Source of the DNA: Rhizobium sp. Root708
GTDB taxonomy: Bacteria; Pseudomonadota; Alphaproteobacteria; Rhizobiales; Rhizobiaceae
DNA: 64,000 nucleotides
Reading direction: 5' to 3'
Assembly: GCF_001429725.1 (NCBI RefSeq)
Contig: NZ_LMHV01000034.1
Span: 614 to 64,613, forward strand
Position numbers and translations under genes: made by a program. Of this stretch, positions 37,966-47,143 are shown one piece after another; position 1 is the stretch's first letter; each line of letters begins with the position of its first letter. The notes beneath the pieces were generated by a model. The model had not been told where the DNA came from, ran no database searches, and was given only the letters and a program-made list of their open reading frames with translations.

Positions 37966-38856
37966 TCAGGATCCCAGAATCCAGTTCAGCGTACGCCGCC
38001 AATCGATCATACGAATCGGCGTGCCGTGGTTGCCGGTCTGGTAAAGTGTGAAATGCGCCGGATAACCTGATTTCAGAAGCTTTTCGAAGAGCGCTTGTTG
38101 GTCGGTGGCCGCATAAACAGGATCGCGGCTGCCATGCGCGAACCAGATCGGCAACCTTGCCTTGAACAGCGGACTCTTGGCGAAGTCCGGATCGGTTACA
38201 CCGCTCATGATCACCATTCCCGTCAGCCGTTTCACGCTATCCGCATCACGGCTGACGCCCCAGCAGATCTGGGTTCCCATCGAGGCGCATGCGAGAACGA
38301 CCGGTGTGCCGGGAGACTGCGCCGAAGCGTACCGGATCAGTCCCTCGATTGCCGTCACACCATCACTGTCGAAGCTCTTCACCGATGGCGCATAGTAGAC
38401 GCCACCGTTGCCCGCGACGAGGTTTTTCAGTCGATTGAAGTTTCCGCCGAAGGTGTAGTCGTTCGCGCCGAGCCGGCGGTCGCCGTTCCGACCGTGGATG
38501 AAGATGACCGTGAATGCCGCCCCCTTCGCAGGTCCCACCCTGGTGACATCGAGCTTTTGGGCGCCGAACTGCAGGGTTTCGTCGGATTGCTGTTTTTTCA
38601 CGCCGAGTGAGACGTATTTCTGCTGGGCGCGCTTTTCCGGGATCTGATCGCGGCCATTGATGTCGCGCATCTCGTTGTAGTCGATGATGTCGAAGGCACC
38701 GTCGCTCGAGGTCTGTAGCACCGTCTGCGCGGAGAAAAGATCATCCTTGAAGGGCGGCAGATCGCCTGCTGCGCCTGCTCCGGCGCCGATCGCCAGGAAA
38801 AAGGCCGCAATTGCAGTGACAATTGTGCAATGACTTGTGGACATTCGCATGCGCAT
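37966..38856 (-). CDS. Secreted alpha/beta-hydrolase
   Basis: 296 residues with a signal peptide (TIVTAIAAFFLAIGAGAGAAG). The alpha/beta-hydrolase order is readable: oxyanion strand FTVIFIHGRNGDRR, nucleophile elbow LACASMGTQ (Ala in place of the first Gly of GxSxG), acid in HGSRDPVY and histidine in TGNHGTP. The substrate is not clear; carboxylesterases and phospholipases share this layout. The start is uncertain among several ATG codons at 38844-38856. It diverges from parE. Confidence 0.78.
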   Translation of the reverse strand: MRMRMSTSHCTIVTAIAAFFLAIGAGAGAAGDLPPFKDDLFSAQTVLQTSSDGAFDIIDYNEMRDINGRDQIPEKRAQQKYVSLGVKKQQSDETLQFGAQKLDVTRVGPAKGAAFTVIFIHGRNGDRRLGANDYTFGGNFNRLKNLVAGNGGVYYAPSVKSFDSDGVTAIEGLIRYASAQSPGTPVVLACASMGTQICWGVSRDADSVKRLTGMVIMSGVTDPDFAKSPLFKARLPIWFAHGSRDPVYAATDQQALFEKLLKSGYPAHFTLYQTGNHGTPIRMIDWRRTLNWILGS

Positions 38857-39061
38857 GGTTCCCTGATGTGTCTGGGCGCTTGCCATTCCGCGCCCATCAA
38901 CGCAAACCATTTCTGAATAGATCCGCCCGGAGCGGCGGCGTCGCGTGTGAAAGTGCTTTCTGGCACAATCTCTGTGATTCGTAAGCGTGACATCAAATGC
39001 GGTGAATTTGGGTCAGGCCCGATTGATGGCCGCCCACCAACGATAAAGTTCTGAACGGCTC

Positions 39062-41131
39062 ATGGACGATAGCAACGATCTCTTTTCCGGAATGCCTTCG
39101 ACGTCCAAGCGCGAAGACGCGCCAAAGGCGGAACCAGCGACAAATGCCGTCGCGGAAACTGCGCCCGCCCCGGCGCCACCGGTACGCCCCACGGCGACTA
39201 CCGAAGAATATGGCGCATCGTCGATCCGGGTTCTTGAAGGCCTAGAGCCGGTTCGCATGCGCCCTGGCATGTATATCGGCGGCACGGACGAAAAGGCGCT
39301 TCATCACCTCTTCGCCGAAGTCATCGACAACTCGATGGACGAGGCCGTCGCCGGCCATGCGAACTTCATCGAAGTTCATCTCGACATTCACGGCTACCTG
39401 ACGGTCACCGACAACGGGCGCGGCATTCCAGTCGAGAACCATCCACAGGTTCCCGGAAAATCGACGCTCGAAGTGATCATGACGAAGCTGCACGCGGGCG
39501 GCAAATTCGACGGCAAGGCATATGAGACCTCTGGCGGTCTGCACGGCGTCGGTGTGTCGGTCGTCAACGCCCTCTCCGACGTCCTCGAAGTCGAAGTGGC
39601 CCGCAACCGCAAGCTCTACCGTCAGCGCTTCTCCCGCGGCATTCCGCAGGGCGGACTTGAGGATCTCGGCGACGTTCACAACCGCCGGGGCACACGCGTT
39701 CGTTTCCATCCTGATCCGCAGATCTTCGGCGATCACGCCAAGTTCGATGCCGGCCGGGTGTTCCGGATGGCACGCTCCAAGGCCTATCTGTTCGGCGGCG
39801 TCGAAATCCGGTGGAGCTGCGACCCGGGCATCGTACCCGAGGGTGGCGAGATCCCTGACAAGGCGGTTTTCCATTTCCCTGGCGGTCTGAAAGACTACCT
39901 CCAGGCGACGATGGGAAAAGAGTTCACCGTCACCCGCGAAATCTTCGCCGGCAAGACGGAGAAGACTAGCGGCCACGGCTCGCTCGAATGGGCGATCACC
40001 TGGTATGGCGGCGATCCGCAGGTTCACTCCTACTGCAACACGATTCCGACACCCGAAGGCGGCACGCATGAGGCCGGGCTTCGCATCGCGCTGACCAAGG
40101 GCCTCAAGGCCTATGGCGAGCTGACGCAAAACAAGCGCGTCGCGCAGATCACCACCGATGACGTGATGATCTCGGCCGTCGGCATGCTTTCGGTCTTCAT
40201 CCGCGAGCCCGAATTCGTCGGCCAGACGAAGGACAAGCTTGCGACCGTCGAAGCCCAGCGCATTGTCGAAAACGCGCTGCGCGACCCCTTCGACCACTAT
40301 CTTGCCGACAATCCGAACGAGACGGCCAAGCTTCTCGACTGGGTGATCGAGCGCGCGGAAGAGCGCCTTCGTCGACGCAAGGAAAAGGAAGTCAGCCGCA
40401 AGACCGCCGTGCGCAAGCTGCGACTGCCCGGCAAGCTCGCGGATTGCGCGCAGAACACCGCGCAAGGCGCCGAACTGTTCATCGTCGAAGGCGATTCGGC
40501 AGGCGGCTCGGCCAAGCAAGCCAGAAACCGCGCGAATCAGGCAATCCTTCCGCTTCGCGGCAAGATCCTGAACGTCGCCAGCGCCGGCCGCGAGAAGCTC
40601 GGCGCCAACCAGCAGCTCACCGATCTCGGCCAGGCGCTCGGTTGCGGTACCCGCTCGAAATATCGCGAGGAAGATCTCCGTTACGAGCGCGTCATCGTCA
40701 TGACCGATGCCGACGTCGACGGAGCTCACATCGCCTCCCTGCTGATTACCTTCTTCTATCAGGAGATGCCCGAGCTCGTTCGCGGCGGACATCTCTTCCT
40801 TGCCGTGCCGCCGCTCTACAAAATCACGCAGGGTGCGAAGTCCATCTATGCTCGCGACGACGCGCATCGCGCCGAGCTGATGGAGACGGAGTTCAAGGGC
40901 AAGGCGAAGATCGAAATCAGCCGATTCAAAGGCCTCGGCGAAATGCTGCCGGCGCAGCTCAAGGAAACCACGATGGACCCCCGCAAGCGTACGCTGCTCC
41001 GGGTACTGATCGACGAGGTGGATTTCGAAGGCACGCGGACCGCAGTCGACGATCTGATGGGAACGAAGCCGGAAGCACGCTTCCGCTTCATTCAGGATCG
41101 TGCCGCCTTCGCGGAAAATCTCGACATCTGA
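39062..41131 (+). CDS. parE: DNA topoisomerase IV subunit B
   Basis: 689 residues. GHKL ATPase motifs: EVIDNSMDEA near 90, DNGRGIPV and GGLHGVGVSVVNALS. The TOPRIM domain shows FIVEGDSAGGSAKQARN and MTDADVDGAHIASLL. With ParC it decatenates chromosomes. The N-terminal about 40 residues are a disordered Ala/Pro-rich extension. The DE[AG]VAGH region and the length fit ParE rather than GyrB, which is longer (about 810). Confidence 0.93.
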   Translation: MDDSNDLFSGMPSTSKREDAPKAEPATNAVAETAPAPAPPVRPTATTEEYGASSIRVLEGLEPVRMRPGMYIGGTDEKALHHLFAEVIDNSMDEAVAGHANFIEVHLDIHGYLTVTDNGRGIPVENHPQVPGKSTLEVIMTKLHAGGKFDGKAYETSGGLHGVGVSVVNALSDVLEVEVARNRKLYRQRFSRGIPQGGLEDLGDVHNRRGTRVRFHPDPQIFGDHAKFDAGRVFRMARSKAYLFGGVEIRWSCDPGIVPEGGEIPDKAVFHFPGGLKDYLQATMGKEFTVTREIFAGKTEKTSGHGSLEWAITWYGGDPQVHSYCNTIPTPEGGTHEAGLRIALTKGLKAYGELTQNKRVAQITTDDVMISAVGMLSVFIREPEFVGQTKDKLATVEAQRIVENALRDPFDHYLADNPNETAKLLDWVIERAEERLRRRKEKEVSRKTAVRKLRLPGKLADCAQNTAQGAELFIVEGDSAGGSAKQARNRANQAILPLRGKILNVASAGREKLGANQQLTDLGQALGCGTRSKYREEDLRYERVIVMTDADVDGAHIASLLITFFYQEMPELVRGGHLFLAVPPLYKITQGAKSIYARDDAHRAELMETEFKGKAKIEISRFKGLGEMLPAQLKETTMDPRKRTLLRVLIDEVDFEGTRTAVDDLMGTKPEARFRFIQDRAAFAENLDI

Positions 41132-41139
41132 TCTGAGGC

Positions 41140-41595
41140 TCAATCGAGCCTGATATCGATCTCCGTCTTGATCGAGTTTGCGATGAAGCAGAGGTCATGC
41201 GCCTGATGGTGCATCTTCTCTTCTTCCTCGCGGCTCGGCGCTAGGGCCGTATACAGAACTTGTGGCCGCAGTTCGATGCGACTGACCATCGTGCGCCCTT
41301 CGACCGTCTCCATTTTCCCGATCGCATCATCGATGTAGCTCTCGACACCGATGCGCTTCTTCGACGCCAGCCAAAGATAAAACAGCATATGGCAGCTTGA
41401 CACCGCCGCGACGAACGCCTCTTCCGGGTCGACGTTCTCGGCAATGGAGAAAGGCAAAGGCACATTGTGCGGAGATGCCGATGCCGGAATAGTCAACCCG
41501 CCATCGAAGGACCAACTATGGCCCCGGCTGTAGCGCCCGTCGACGAAGCTGTCGTCACCGCGTTGCCACGCAATCTTGGCTGAAAACGATGTCAT
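41140..41595 (-). CDS. OsmC-family peroxide-detoxifying protein
   Basis: 151 residues. The two redox cysteines are visible in AVSSCHMLFYLWLA and DLCFIANS, with the conserved glutamate in NVDPEEAFVAA. OsmC/Ohr proteins reduce organic hydroperoxides with their paired thiols. It overlaps the upstream GntR gene by four bases (ATGA), so the regulator and this enzyme are co-translated. Confidence 0.9.
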   Translation of the reverse strand: MTSFSAKIAWQRGDDSFVDGRYSRGHSWSFDGGLTIPASASPHNVPLPFSIAENVDPEEAFVAAVSSCHMLFYLWLASKKRIGVESYIDDAIGKMETVEGRTMVSRIELRPQVLYTALAPSREEEEKMHHQAHDLCFIANSIKTEIDIRLD

Positions 41596-42215
41596 GTCTT
41601 GCTCTCCTTCATCACAAGCGGTGCCGTGGTCTGCCGCAGGTGTCGGTCCAACGCATCGCTTGCCGCGGCAGCGTCTCCTCGCGCGCAGGCATCAATGATC
41701 GCATTATGGTCGGCATAAAGGATCGGACGCTCCGCTGAGCCCTTGGGCTGGCGTGAATAGGCGCGCCGCGATTCGCGCCTGAGATCGTCGATCATGCCGA
41801 GAAGGCGTGCGTTTCCGCCGCGACCGTAGAGCGTTCGATGAAAGGCCAGATCCAGCTCTTCCAGAATAGCCGGCTCGTCCTCTTCGATCAGATCCTCGTT
41901 CAAGCGGCGAGCCTTGCGGAGATCGCTTTCCGTCATCGCTGCAATCGCGCTGCGCAAGGCCGCGCATTCAAGAAGCGAACGAACCTCGACAAGTTCGCGC
42001 ACCTGGTCGGCATCCAATCCCGCAACGGCGAGGCTCCGATCGGGTCGCCGATCGAGCAGGCCCGATTCCAAAAGCCTGTCCAGCGCCTGCCGCACCGGTT
42101 GCCGGCTGACCTTGAAACGTTCGGCCAAGGCCTCCTGCTTCAGGACCGCGCCAGGCGGCAGCAAGCCATTCTCTATTTCACGCCTCAGCGTGGCCAGCAC
42201 ATCATTTGTATCCAT
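41592..42215 (-). CDS. GntR-family regulator, FadR/FCD type
   Basis: 207 residues. Winged helix at residues 8-66 (LKQEALAERFKVSRQPVRQALDRLLESGLL) followed by a helical FCD ligand domain whose metal-binding positions appear as DLAFHRTLY, YADHNAII and the final DRHLRQT. It is the promoter-proximal gene of a two-gene unit with osmC, which it may regulate. The effector is unknown. Confidence 0.9.
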   Translation of the reverse strand: MDTNDVLATLRREIENGLLPPGAVLKQEALAERFKVSRQPVRQALDRLLESGLLDRRPDRSLAVAGLDADQVRELVEVRSLLECAALRSAIAAMTESDLRKARRLNEDLIEEDEPAILEELDLAFHRTLYGRGGNARLLGMIDDLRRESRRAYSRQPKGSAERPILYADHNAIIDACARGDAAAASDALDRHLRQTTAPLVMKESKT

Positions 42216-42415
42216 GGATCCAAACTATTGCCATTCATAAAACTTTGCAACGCTACTGCAGGGGTTTTGTCATACTCATTGCTGAAACTGCGCTTAGAAG
42301 AGCCTAGGCAAACCGTCGGGGAAGCTGCGGCGCCGGCCATTAATCGCACCCGCCGCTTGCGTCGGGGGCGTCCATGGCCCATATCCATAGTCAATAATCG
42401 GGGGAAAAAGACGAC

Positions 42416-43609
42416 GTGAGCCTTCAGAATCAAAATGCCCAGCGCGAGTCTCGGTGGATCGGCCCTTCAAGCCCGGCACGTACACCCTTGATACCTTCGA
42501 TCTCGGCTGCCCGTTGGCTCCTGATCCTGATTGTCGCCGCAGGCGTCTATTTCTTCTACGGTTTTCTCGTCCCCGTACTGGCTGCCCTTGTCATCGGTTT
42601 TGCAAGCTGGCCGCTTTACCGGCGACTGCTTGGCAATGTCGGCGGCAACACCACGGTCGCGGCCACGATTGCAATCATTCTCATCGTCACCTTTCTCGTT
42701 ATTCCGATCGTCATCGCAGTCAGTTACACGACGGGCGAAGTGCGCGAATGGGTCGGCTGGCTGATCCATGCCAACCGGTTCGGCGCCCCAACGCCGCAGT
42801 GGATCTCCGCCCTGCCCTTGGCAGGTCCTTATCTCGATGAGTTGTGGACGAAGTACATCGGCAGCCCCGGCACGATGGGAGAGTTCATCCAGGCCGTCAG
42901 CGGCGCCAATATCGGCAATATCTATCGTGCGGTTCTGGCCGCCGGCGGCGGAGCGTTTCATCTCCTGCTGACGCTGCTCTTCATGCTGATTGCGCTCTTC
43001 TTCGTCTATCGTGACGGCTCGGCGTTCTCGCGCCAGATCGACATGCTGGGCGAACGGATTCTGCCCAACCGTTGGGAGCGCATTTCCAGGGTCGTGCCGG
43101 CGACGATCAGTTCAACGGTCATGGGCATGACGCTGATCGCCATTGGTGAAGGCATCGTGCTCGGTGTCGCCTACTGGGTTGCCGGCGTTCCTTCGCCCGT
43201 GACTCTCGGCGTGCTCACCGGCGTCATGGCTCTGATCCCCGGCGGGGCGCCGTTGTCGTTCACGCTGGTATCGATCTATCTGCTCGCAAGCGGCTCACAT
43301 GTTGCCGGTATCGGGCTTTTCGTATGGGGCACGGTGGAGCTGTTCATCGTCGATAAGACGCTGCGCCCCAAGCTCGTTGGCGGTCCGATCAAGTTGCCGT
43401 TCCTGCCCACGTTTTTCGGCCTCGTCGGCGGCGTTAAGACCATGGGTTTCCTGGGTCTCTTCATCGGTCCCGTTCTGATGGCGCTGCTCGTCGCAATCTG
43501 GCGCGAATGGATGCATGAGGTGCGCACCTCCGACCAGAGCCAAGCGGGACCGCAGATCATTATCGATGAGCAGCCTCCGGCAACGCCGCCGCGCGCAGCG
43601 GAAGGCTGA
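42416..43609 (+). CDS. AI-2E family transporter (PerM/YdiK-like)
   Basis: 397 residues with about eight membrane helices in the DUF20/UPF0118 pattern, including YFFYGFLVPVLAALVIGFAS, IAIILIVTFLVIPIVIAVS and the C-terminal GLFIGPVLMALLVAIWREW. The family includes the putative AI-2 exporter TqsA, but most members have no proven substrate. The start is a GTG behind the site GGGGGAAAAAG. Its stop is adjacent to the convergent GNAT stop. Confidence 0.87.
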   Translation: MSLQNQNAQRESRWIGPSSPARTPLIPSISAARWLLILIVAAGVYFFYGFLVPVLAALVIGFASWPLYRRLLGNVGGNTTVAATIAIILIVTFLVIPIVIAVSYTTGEVREWVGWLIHANRFGAPTPQWISALPLAGPYLDELWTKYIGSPGTMGEFIQAVSGANIGNIYRAVLAAGGGAFHLLLTLLFMLIALFFVYRDGSAFSRQIDMLGERILPNRWERISRVVPATISSTVMGMTLIAIGEGIVLGVAYWVAGVPSPVTLGVLTGVMALIPGGAPLSFTLVSIYLLASGSHVAGIGLFVWGTVELFIVDKTLRPKLVGGPIKLPFLPTFFGLVGGVKTMGFLGLFIGPVLMALLVAIWREWMHEVRTSDQSQAGPQIIIDEQPPATPPRAAEG

Positions 43610-44068
43610 TTAGGCCAACCGCTTTTCCATGAAGATGCTGAGCGGATCTTGAAGATAGCTGCCGAACGGCTCGATCTCGACATAGCCGTACTTGCGGTAC
43701 AATCCGATCGCTTCCGGTTGATAGATGCCTGTTTCCAGCTGGATTGCAGCCAACTGTCTGTCAGCCGCGATCGCCTCAAGGGCATTCATCAGGCTGCTCG
43801 CGACCTTCAATCCGCGCGCTTGCGGATCGACGAACATCCGCTTGATCTCGGCCGTGCCGTCGCCGGCCTCCACCAGCGCACAGCAACCGACGATCGCACC
43901 GGCATTGCGGGCAACCAGAAAGTTGACCGTCGGCTTCTCGAGCGTCGATAGGTCGACAAGATGGTTGCTCTCCGGCGGGTATAGCGACTGCGCGTAGGCG
44001 TCGGACATCTCCAAAAGACGGATCACGCCTTCCTGTCGCGGCTGTTCGACGGCGATCGTTATTGTCAC
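43610..44068 (-). CDS. GNAT-family N-acetyltransferase
   Basis: 152 residues. The acetyl-CoA-binding pattern is clear: IKRMFVDPQARGLKVASSLMNALE (R/QxxGxG/A-type loop) near residue 80, and the C-terminal IGLYRKYGYVEIEPF. The start is taken as the GTG at 44068 with an AGGAAG site; an upstream frame extension lacks family sequence. The acetyl acceptor is unknown. Confidence 0.85.
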   Translation of the reverse strand: MTITIAVEQPRQEGVIRLLEMSDAYAQSLYPPESNHLVDLSTLEKPTVNFLVARNAGAIVGCCALVEAGDGTAEIKRMFVDPQARGLKVASSLMNALEAIAADRQLAAIQLETGIYQPEAIGLYRKYGYVEIEPFGSYLQDPLSIFMEKRLA

Positions 44069-44198
44069 GGCGCTTCCTGCTCTTGCTCTGCTAAGGCCTG
44101 CAGCACCGCATGACAAAACGTTAATGCGGCCAGCCATCTTTTGGTTGAAATTCCTGCCTCTAAGGCTTCATCGTTTTCATTATTGCAAAGGCGTGAAC

Positions 44199-44609
44199 AT
44201 GCAAGCTGTTCTGATCGCAATGACTATTCTCGGCTGCAACGACGCCGTCACGCAATGCAATTACGTTGCAACGGTGGAGAAGCATTGGGAGAGCGTCGCG
44301 CTTTGCGACGCAGAGTCGGAGCGGCAACTGAAGCACTACACCAATATCAGCTACCCGACCGTGATTGCCGTCTGCGAACCTCCGAAGCCGGAAGCCGCTC
44401 CTTCGAAGGAGGCGGCAGTCCCAGCGGTCCCTGCCCCTGGCAATACTGCGCCGGAGCCGGAGAAGGGCCTCTCAGCCTTTGCCAGCGATATCGCGGGGAA
44501 GGTCCGATCTCACCTGCCGTCCGGTCATTCGATGAAGTCCGCCATTACGGCGCCGGTGCACTTCGTGTCGGACAGCTATTCCTGGGTCGTCAAGAAGATC
44601 GGCGACTAG
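44199..44609 (+). CDS. Conserved hypothetical protein with four N-terminal cysteines
   Basis: 136 residues. Starts at the ATG at 44199 with an AAAGGCG site. The N-terminus is moderately hydrophobic (MQAVLIAMTILGCNDAV), and four cysteines lie in the first 60 residues, with a central Pro/Ala-rich linker (about 62-85) before a predicted helical end. I remember comparable rhizobial proteins but know of no function. It overlaps the convergent DUF2336 gene by four bases. Confidence 0.6.
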   Translation: MQAVLIAMTILGCNDAVTQCNYVATVEKHWESVALCDAESERQLKHYTNISYPTVIAVCEPPKPEAAPSKEAAVPAVPAPGNTAPEPEKGLSAFASDIAGKVRSHLPSGHSMKSAITAPVHFVSDSYSWVVKKIGD

Positions 44610-45745
44610 GCTGCAGCCAGGCAGGTCAGCTGCGCGTAGCCACGCGCGGTCTGCCGCTGCTCGGCAAGGTGCAGTCGTTCGACCATATCAAGCAGTTCCT
44701 GCACGGCGCCGTGCGATGTGCGGCGGTCGCGGAAAAGATCCAGCAGATGGCCGCATACGGTCGCAAGGATGGTTCCTGACGGCCGGCGCGATGCCTCGCG
44801 CCAAAGGAAGGTCGCCTCGACGAAGATCGTGCTGATCTCCCGCGTCAGGCCGGCGGACTCATACAAAGCACGAACCGCATGCATCCGTCCGGTCGCGAGA
44901 ATGGAACGGACGCGTCGCTCGTCGCAACCCGTCAGATCCACGATCGCGCAGGCAAATACCTCGACCTTGCCGGAGCAGAGAACATGCATGAGAAACGACG
45001 GCGTCATGCGCCCGCTTCTCCTGAGATGCTCGACGAGATCGGGAATATCCCTCGACGGAATGTCTCCGGCAATCGAGACGACAGCCGCCTCAGCGGCTTC
45101 ACGCACGACCGATTGCAGGCGTTGTTCGCCAACAACAGCCTGGGCAAAGGGCAACGAAACCAGAGCGGCGCTCACGTGCTGTGCCAGTAATTGCCGTGCG
45201 TCGGCCGGGAGATCCGTGCGCTCCAGCAACAGATTGCGAACTTCTGGTCGGTCACCCTGGCGCTCGGCTATGCGCTTCAGCGAATAGGATGCGATCGCCG
45301 CGCCTTCATTTTCCAGCAGGCACAGCAAGTCTTCCTCATCACCGATTTCAGCCAACGCGGCCGATACAGGTCGGGAAACGGTTGCGCGCGCGGCGATCAT
45401 CATGCGGGTCGCGATGCTGCCGCGGGCGGCCAGATCAACAAGGTCTCCGTCGGAAAGCAGTGGCGAACATGTGATCGCATGGCAGGCGACTTCGGGCTGG
45501 TCTCCAGCCAGTGACAGCACCACGGTCCGGGGCGCGTCAGCAGACCATGCAACGGCCTCTGCAAGGGCAAGGCGGACTTTCGGCGATGGGTCATCAAGCA
45601 GGAAGGTCATCGCCATCTCTGCGGCGGCCCGCTCTTCCCGCGACATGGCGGACTGAAGATAGGCTCGCCCGAGAGCGTTGGCCGCTCGGGCGCGATCTCC
45701 GGCCTTGGCGGTTTCAACCCAACGAAGAAAAGCCTCTACGATCAC
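44606..45745 (-). CDS. DUF2336-domain protein
   Basis: 379 residues, entirely helical, with HEAT-like repeats (FLLDDPSPKVRLALAEAVAW, ILATGRMHAVRALYESAGL). This matches the DUF2336 family, common and often multicopy in Alphaproteobacteria; some relatives contact cell-cycle or motility regulators, but no role is set for this one. The GTG at 45745 with a GGGG site is preferred over a TTG at 45757. Confidence 0.78.
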   Translation of the reverse strand: MIVEAFLRWVETAKAGDRARAANALGRAYLQSAMSREERAAAEMAMTFLLDDPSPKVRLALAEAVAWSADAPRTVVLSLAGDQPEVACHAITCSPLLSDGDLVDLAARGSIATRMMIAARATVSRPVSAALAEIGDEEDLLCLLENEGAAIASYSLKRIAERQGDRPEVRNLLLERTDLPADARQLLAQHVSAALVSLPFAQAVVGEQRLQSVVREAAEAAVVSIAGDIPSRDIPDLVEHLRRSGRMTPSFLMHVLCSGKVEVFACAIVDLTGCDERRVRSILATGRMHAVRALYESAGLTREISTIFVEATFLWREASRRPSGTILATVCGHLLDLFRDRRTSHGAVQELLDMVERLHLAEQRQTARGYAQLTCLAAA

Positions 45746-45845
45746 CGCGAACCCCAATTCTCAAGCGCGATTCCCTCACGCTCCAATCGTGACGATCAAG
45801 GTAGCGGCAAAAAGTTTATGATTGGTTCACCATATCCTTTAACGG

Positions 45846-46451
45846 TTACAGCTGCGGCCTGAACATCTCGAAGACGTCGCTGCCTTCGCTGTAATCCATA
45901 TAGCCCATGCGGGCGATGGGCCGCGCAATGGCCATATCCAGGCGGCCGTCGACGATGATTGCTTGATCGATGTGAATGCCGACCACCTCACCGAAAACCA
46001 TGACGTTCTCCGAGGCCTCACCGCTGAGTGACTTCGGCACGATGATCTCCGTCACCTTGCATTCAAGGACCGCAAATGCCTCCGCGACATAGGGCGCATC
46101 GACGATCTGCCCCTTCGTCGCCGTCAAACCCGACAGTTCGAACTCGTCGACGCCGTAAGGAACCGCTGCCGAAGAGATGTTCATCTTCTCGACCAGGTGG
46201 CGGCTGACGAAATTGCAAGTGAATTCACCCATCTCGGCAGCATTCCGCTGGCTGTGCTTGCGGCCGCTCGACGAGAACATCACAAGCTTCGGTCGATCCG
46301 ACACGGCGTTGAAGAACGAATAGGGAGCAAGGTTCATCGACCCATCCTCACCCCTGCTGCCGATCCAGCCGATCGGACGCGGCGACACGATCGCCTTGAA
46401 CGGATCGTGCGCCAGCCCGTGGTCGTTCGTCCGGGTGGTATAGAACATCAA
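45846..46451 (-). CDS. Flavin reductase-like domain protein
   Basis: 201 residues of the FMN-binding split-barrel type: [39 protein letters not shown] is the family core (positions about 17-55). Such proteins bind FMN, either as reductases supplying a monooxygenase or as flavoproteins in their own right. It follows the nitroreductase with a four-base overlap, so the two flavoproteins are made together. Confidence 0.88.
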   Translation of the reverse strand: MMFYTTRTNDHGLAHDPFKAIVSPRPIGWIGSRGEDGSMNLAPYSFFNAVSDRPKLVMFSSSGRKHSQRNAAEMGEFTCNFVSRHLVEKMNISSAAVPYGVDEFELSGLTATKGQIVDAPYVAEAFAVLECKVTEIIVPKSLSGEASENVMVFGEVVGIHIDQAIIVDGRLDMAIARPIARMGYMDYSEGSDVFEMFRPQL

Positions 46452-47032
46452 GCCTCTCCGCCGACCCAGGTCACGGTCTCAGCTGTTTCGGGGCGCGGAC
46501 GTTCAACGGCGGGGAACGTCGTCGAGCCGATATGAATGAAGCCCGCGACCTTCTCGCCTGGCTGCACGCCGAGCACCGGATAGGCTCTCTCATCGTAGGC
46601 GAACCACTCGGTCAGCCAGTTGGCCACCCAGCCGTGAGCGTTGGCGGCGAAGATCGTGTTCAGGCATACGGCGCCAGCTGACATCAGCTGCTCCCATTCC
46701 GGGATCTTGATGTGCGGGCCGGCCTTGCTTACGACCGCAACGACGACGGGAGCGCGGGTCAGACGCGTACGCTCCACCTGCACCATTTCGTCGGACAGTT
46801 CAGGCTTGGCCTGCACTGCGAGCTTCAGCAACTCCTCGCTGATGCGAGCGCGCTCTTCGCCCCGATAGACGATGAAGCGCCAGGGGGCCAACTTGCCATG
46901 ATCGGGAACGCGCGATGCAACACGCAGGATTTCCTCGATCTCTGCCTTCTCCGGTCCCGGCTCGCACATCTGGAAAGCAGGAATGGAACGGCGAACGCCG
47001 AGATAGTCGATCAGCTTGATGTCGGATTTCAT
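46448..47032 (-). CDS. Nitroreductase family protein
   Basis: 194 residues. The FMN-binding elements are visible: RRSIPAF near residue 12, [22 protein letters not shown] and [15 protein letters not shown]. These enzymes reduce nitro-aromatics, quinones or flavins with NAD(P)H. I start at the ATG at 47032, because the family N-terminus begins there. It is coupled to the downstream flavin reductase. There is no adjacent bluB- or cobalamin-related gene, so a BluB role is not supported. Confidence 0.88.
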   Translation of the reverse strand: MKSDIKLIDYLGVRRSIPAFQMCEPGPEKAEIEEILRVASRVPDHGKLAPWRFIVYRGEERARISEELLKLAVQAKPELSDEMVQVERTRLTRAPVVVAVVSKAGPHIKIPEWEQLMSAGAVCLNTIFAANAHGWVANWLTEWFAYDERAYPVLGVQPGEKVAGFIHIGSTTFPAVERPRPETAETVTWVGGEA

Positions 47033-47143
47033 ACGGAAAAAACTCTCATTTTCACGGCAGAGCGAGATGGGTCTTGAATTTGCCATCCGGTTGGTTTTGA
47101 AGTGACCTCTGTGCTTCAAGATGTCAATCGGTTCACCAAACAC

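Noticed and set aside
39242-41143. A 633-codon minus-strand open frame over parE
   Set aside because: Shadow of the conserved parE gene. No motif or ribosome site fits it.
46448-47032. BluB (5,6-dimethylbenzimidazole synthase)
   Set aside because: Same nitroreductase superfamily, but there are no cobalamin genes nearby and the N-terminal and loop sequences do not let me place it there.
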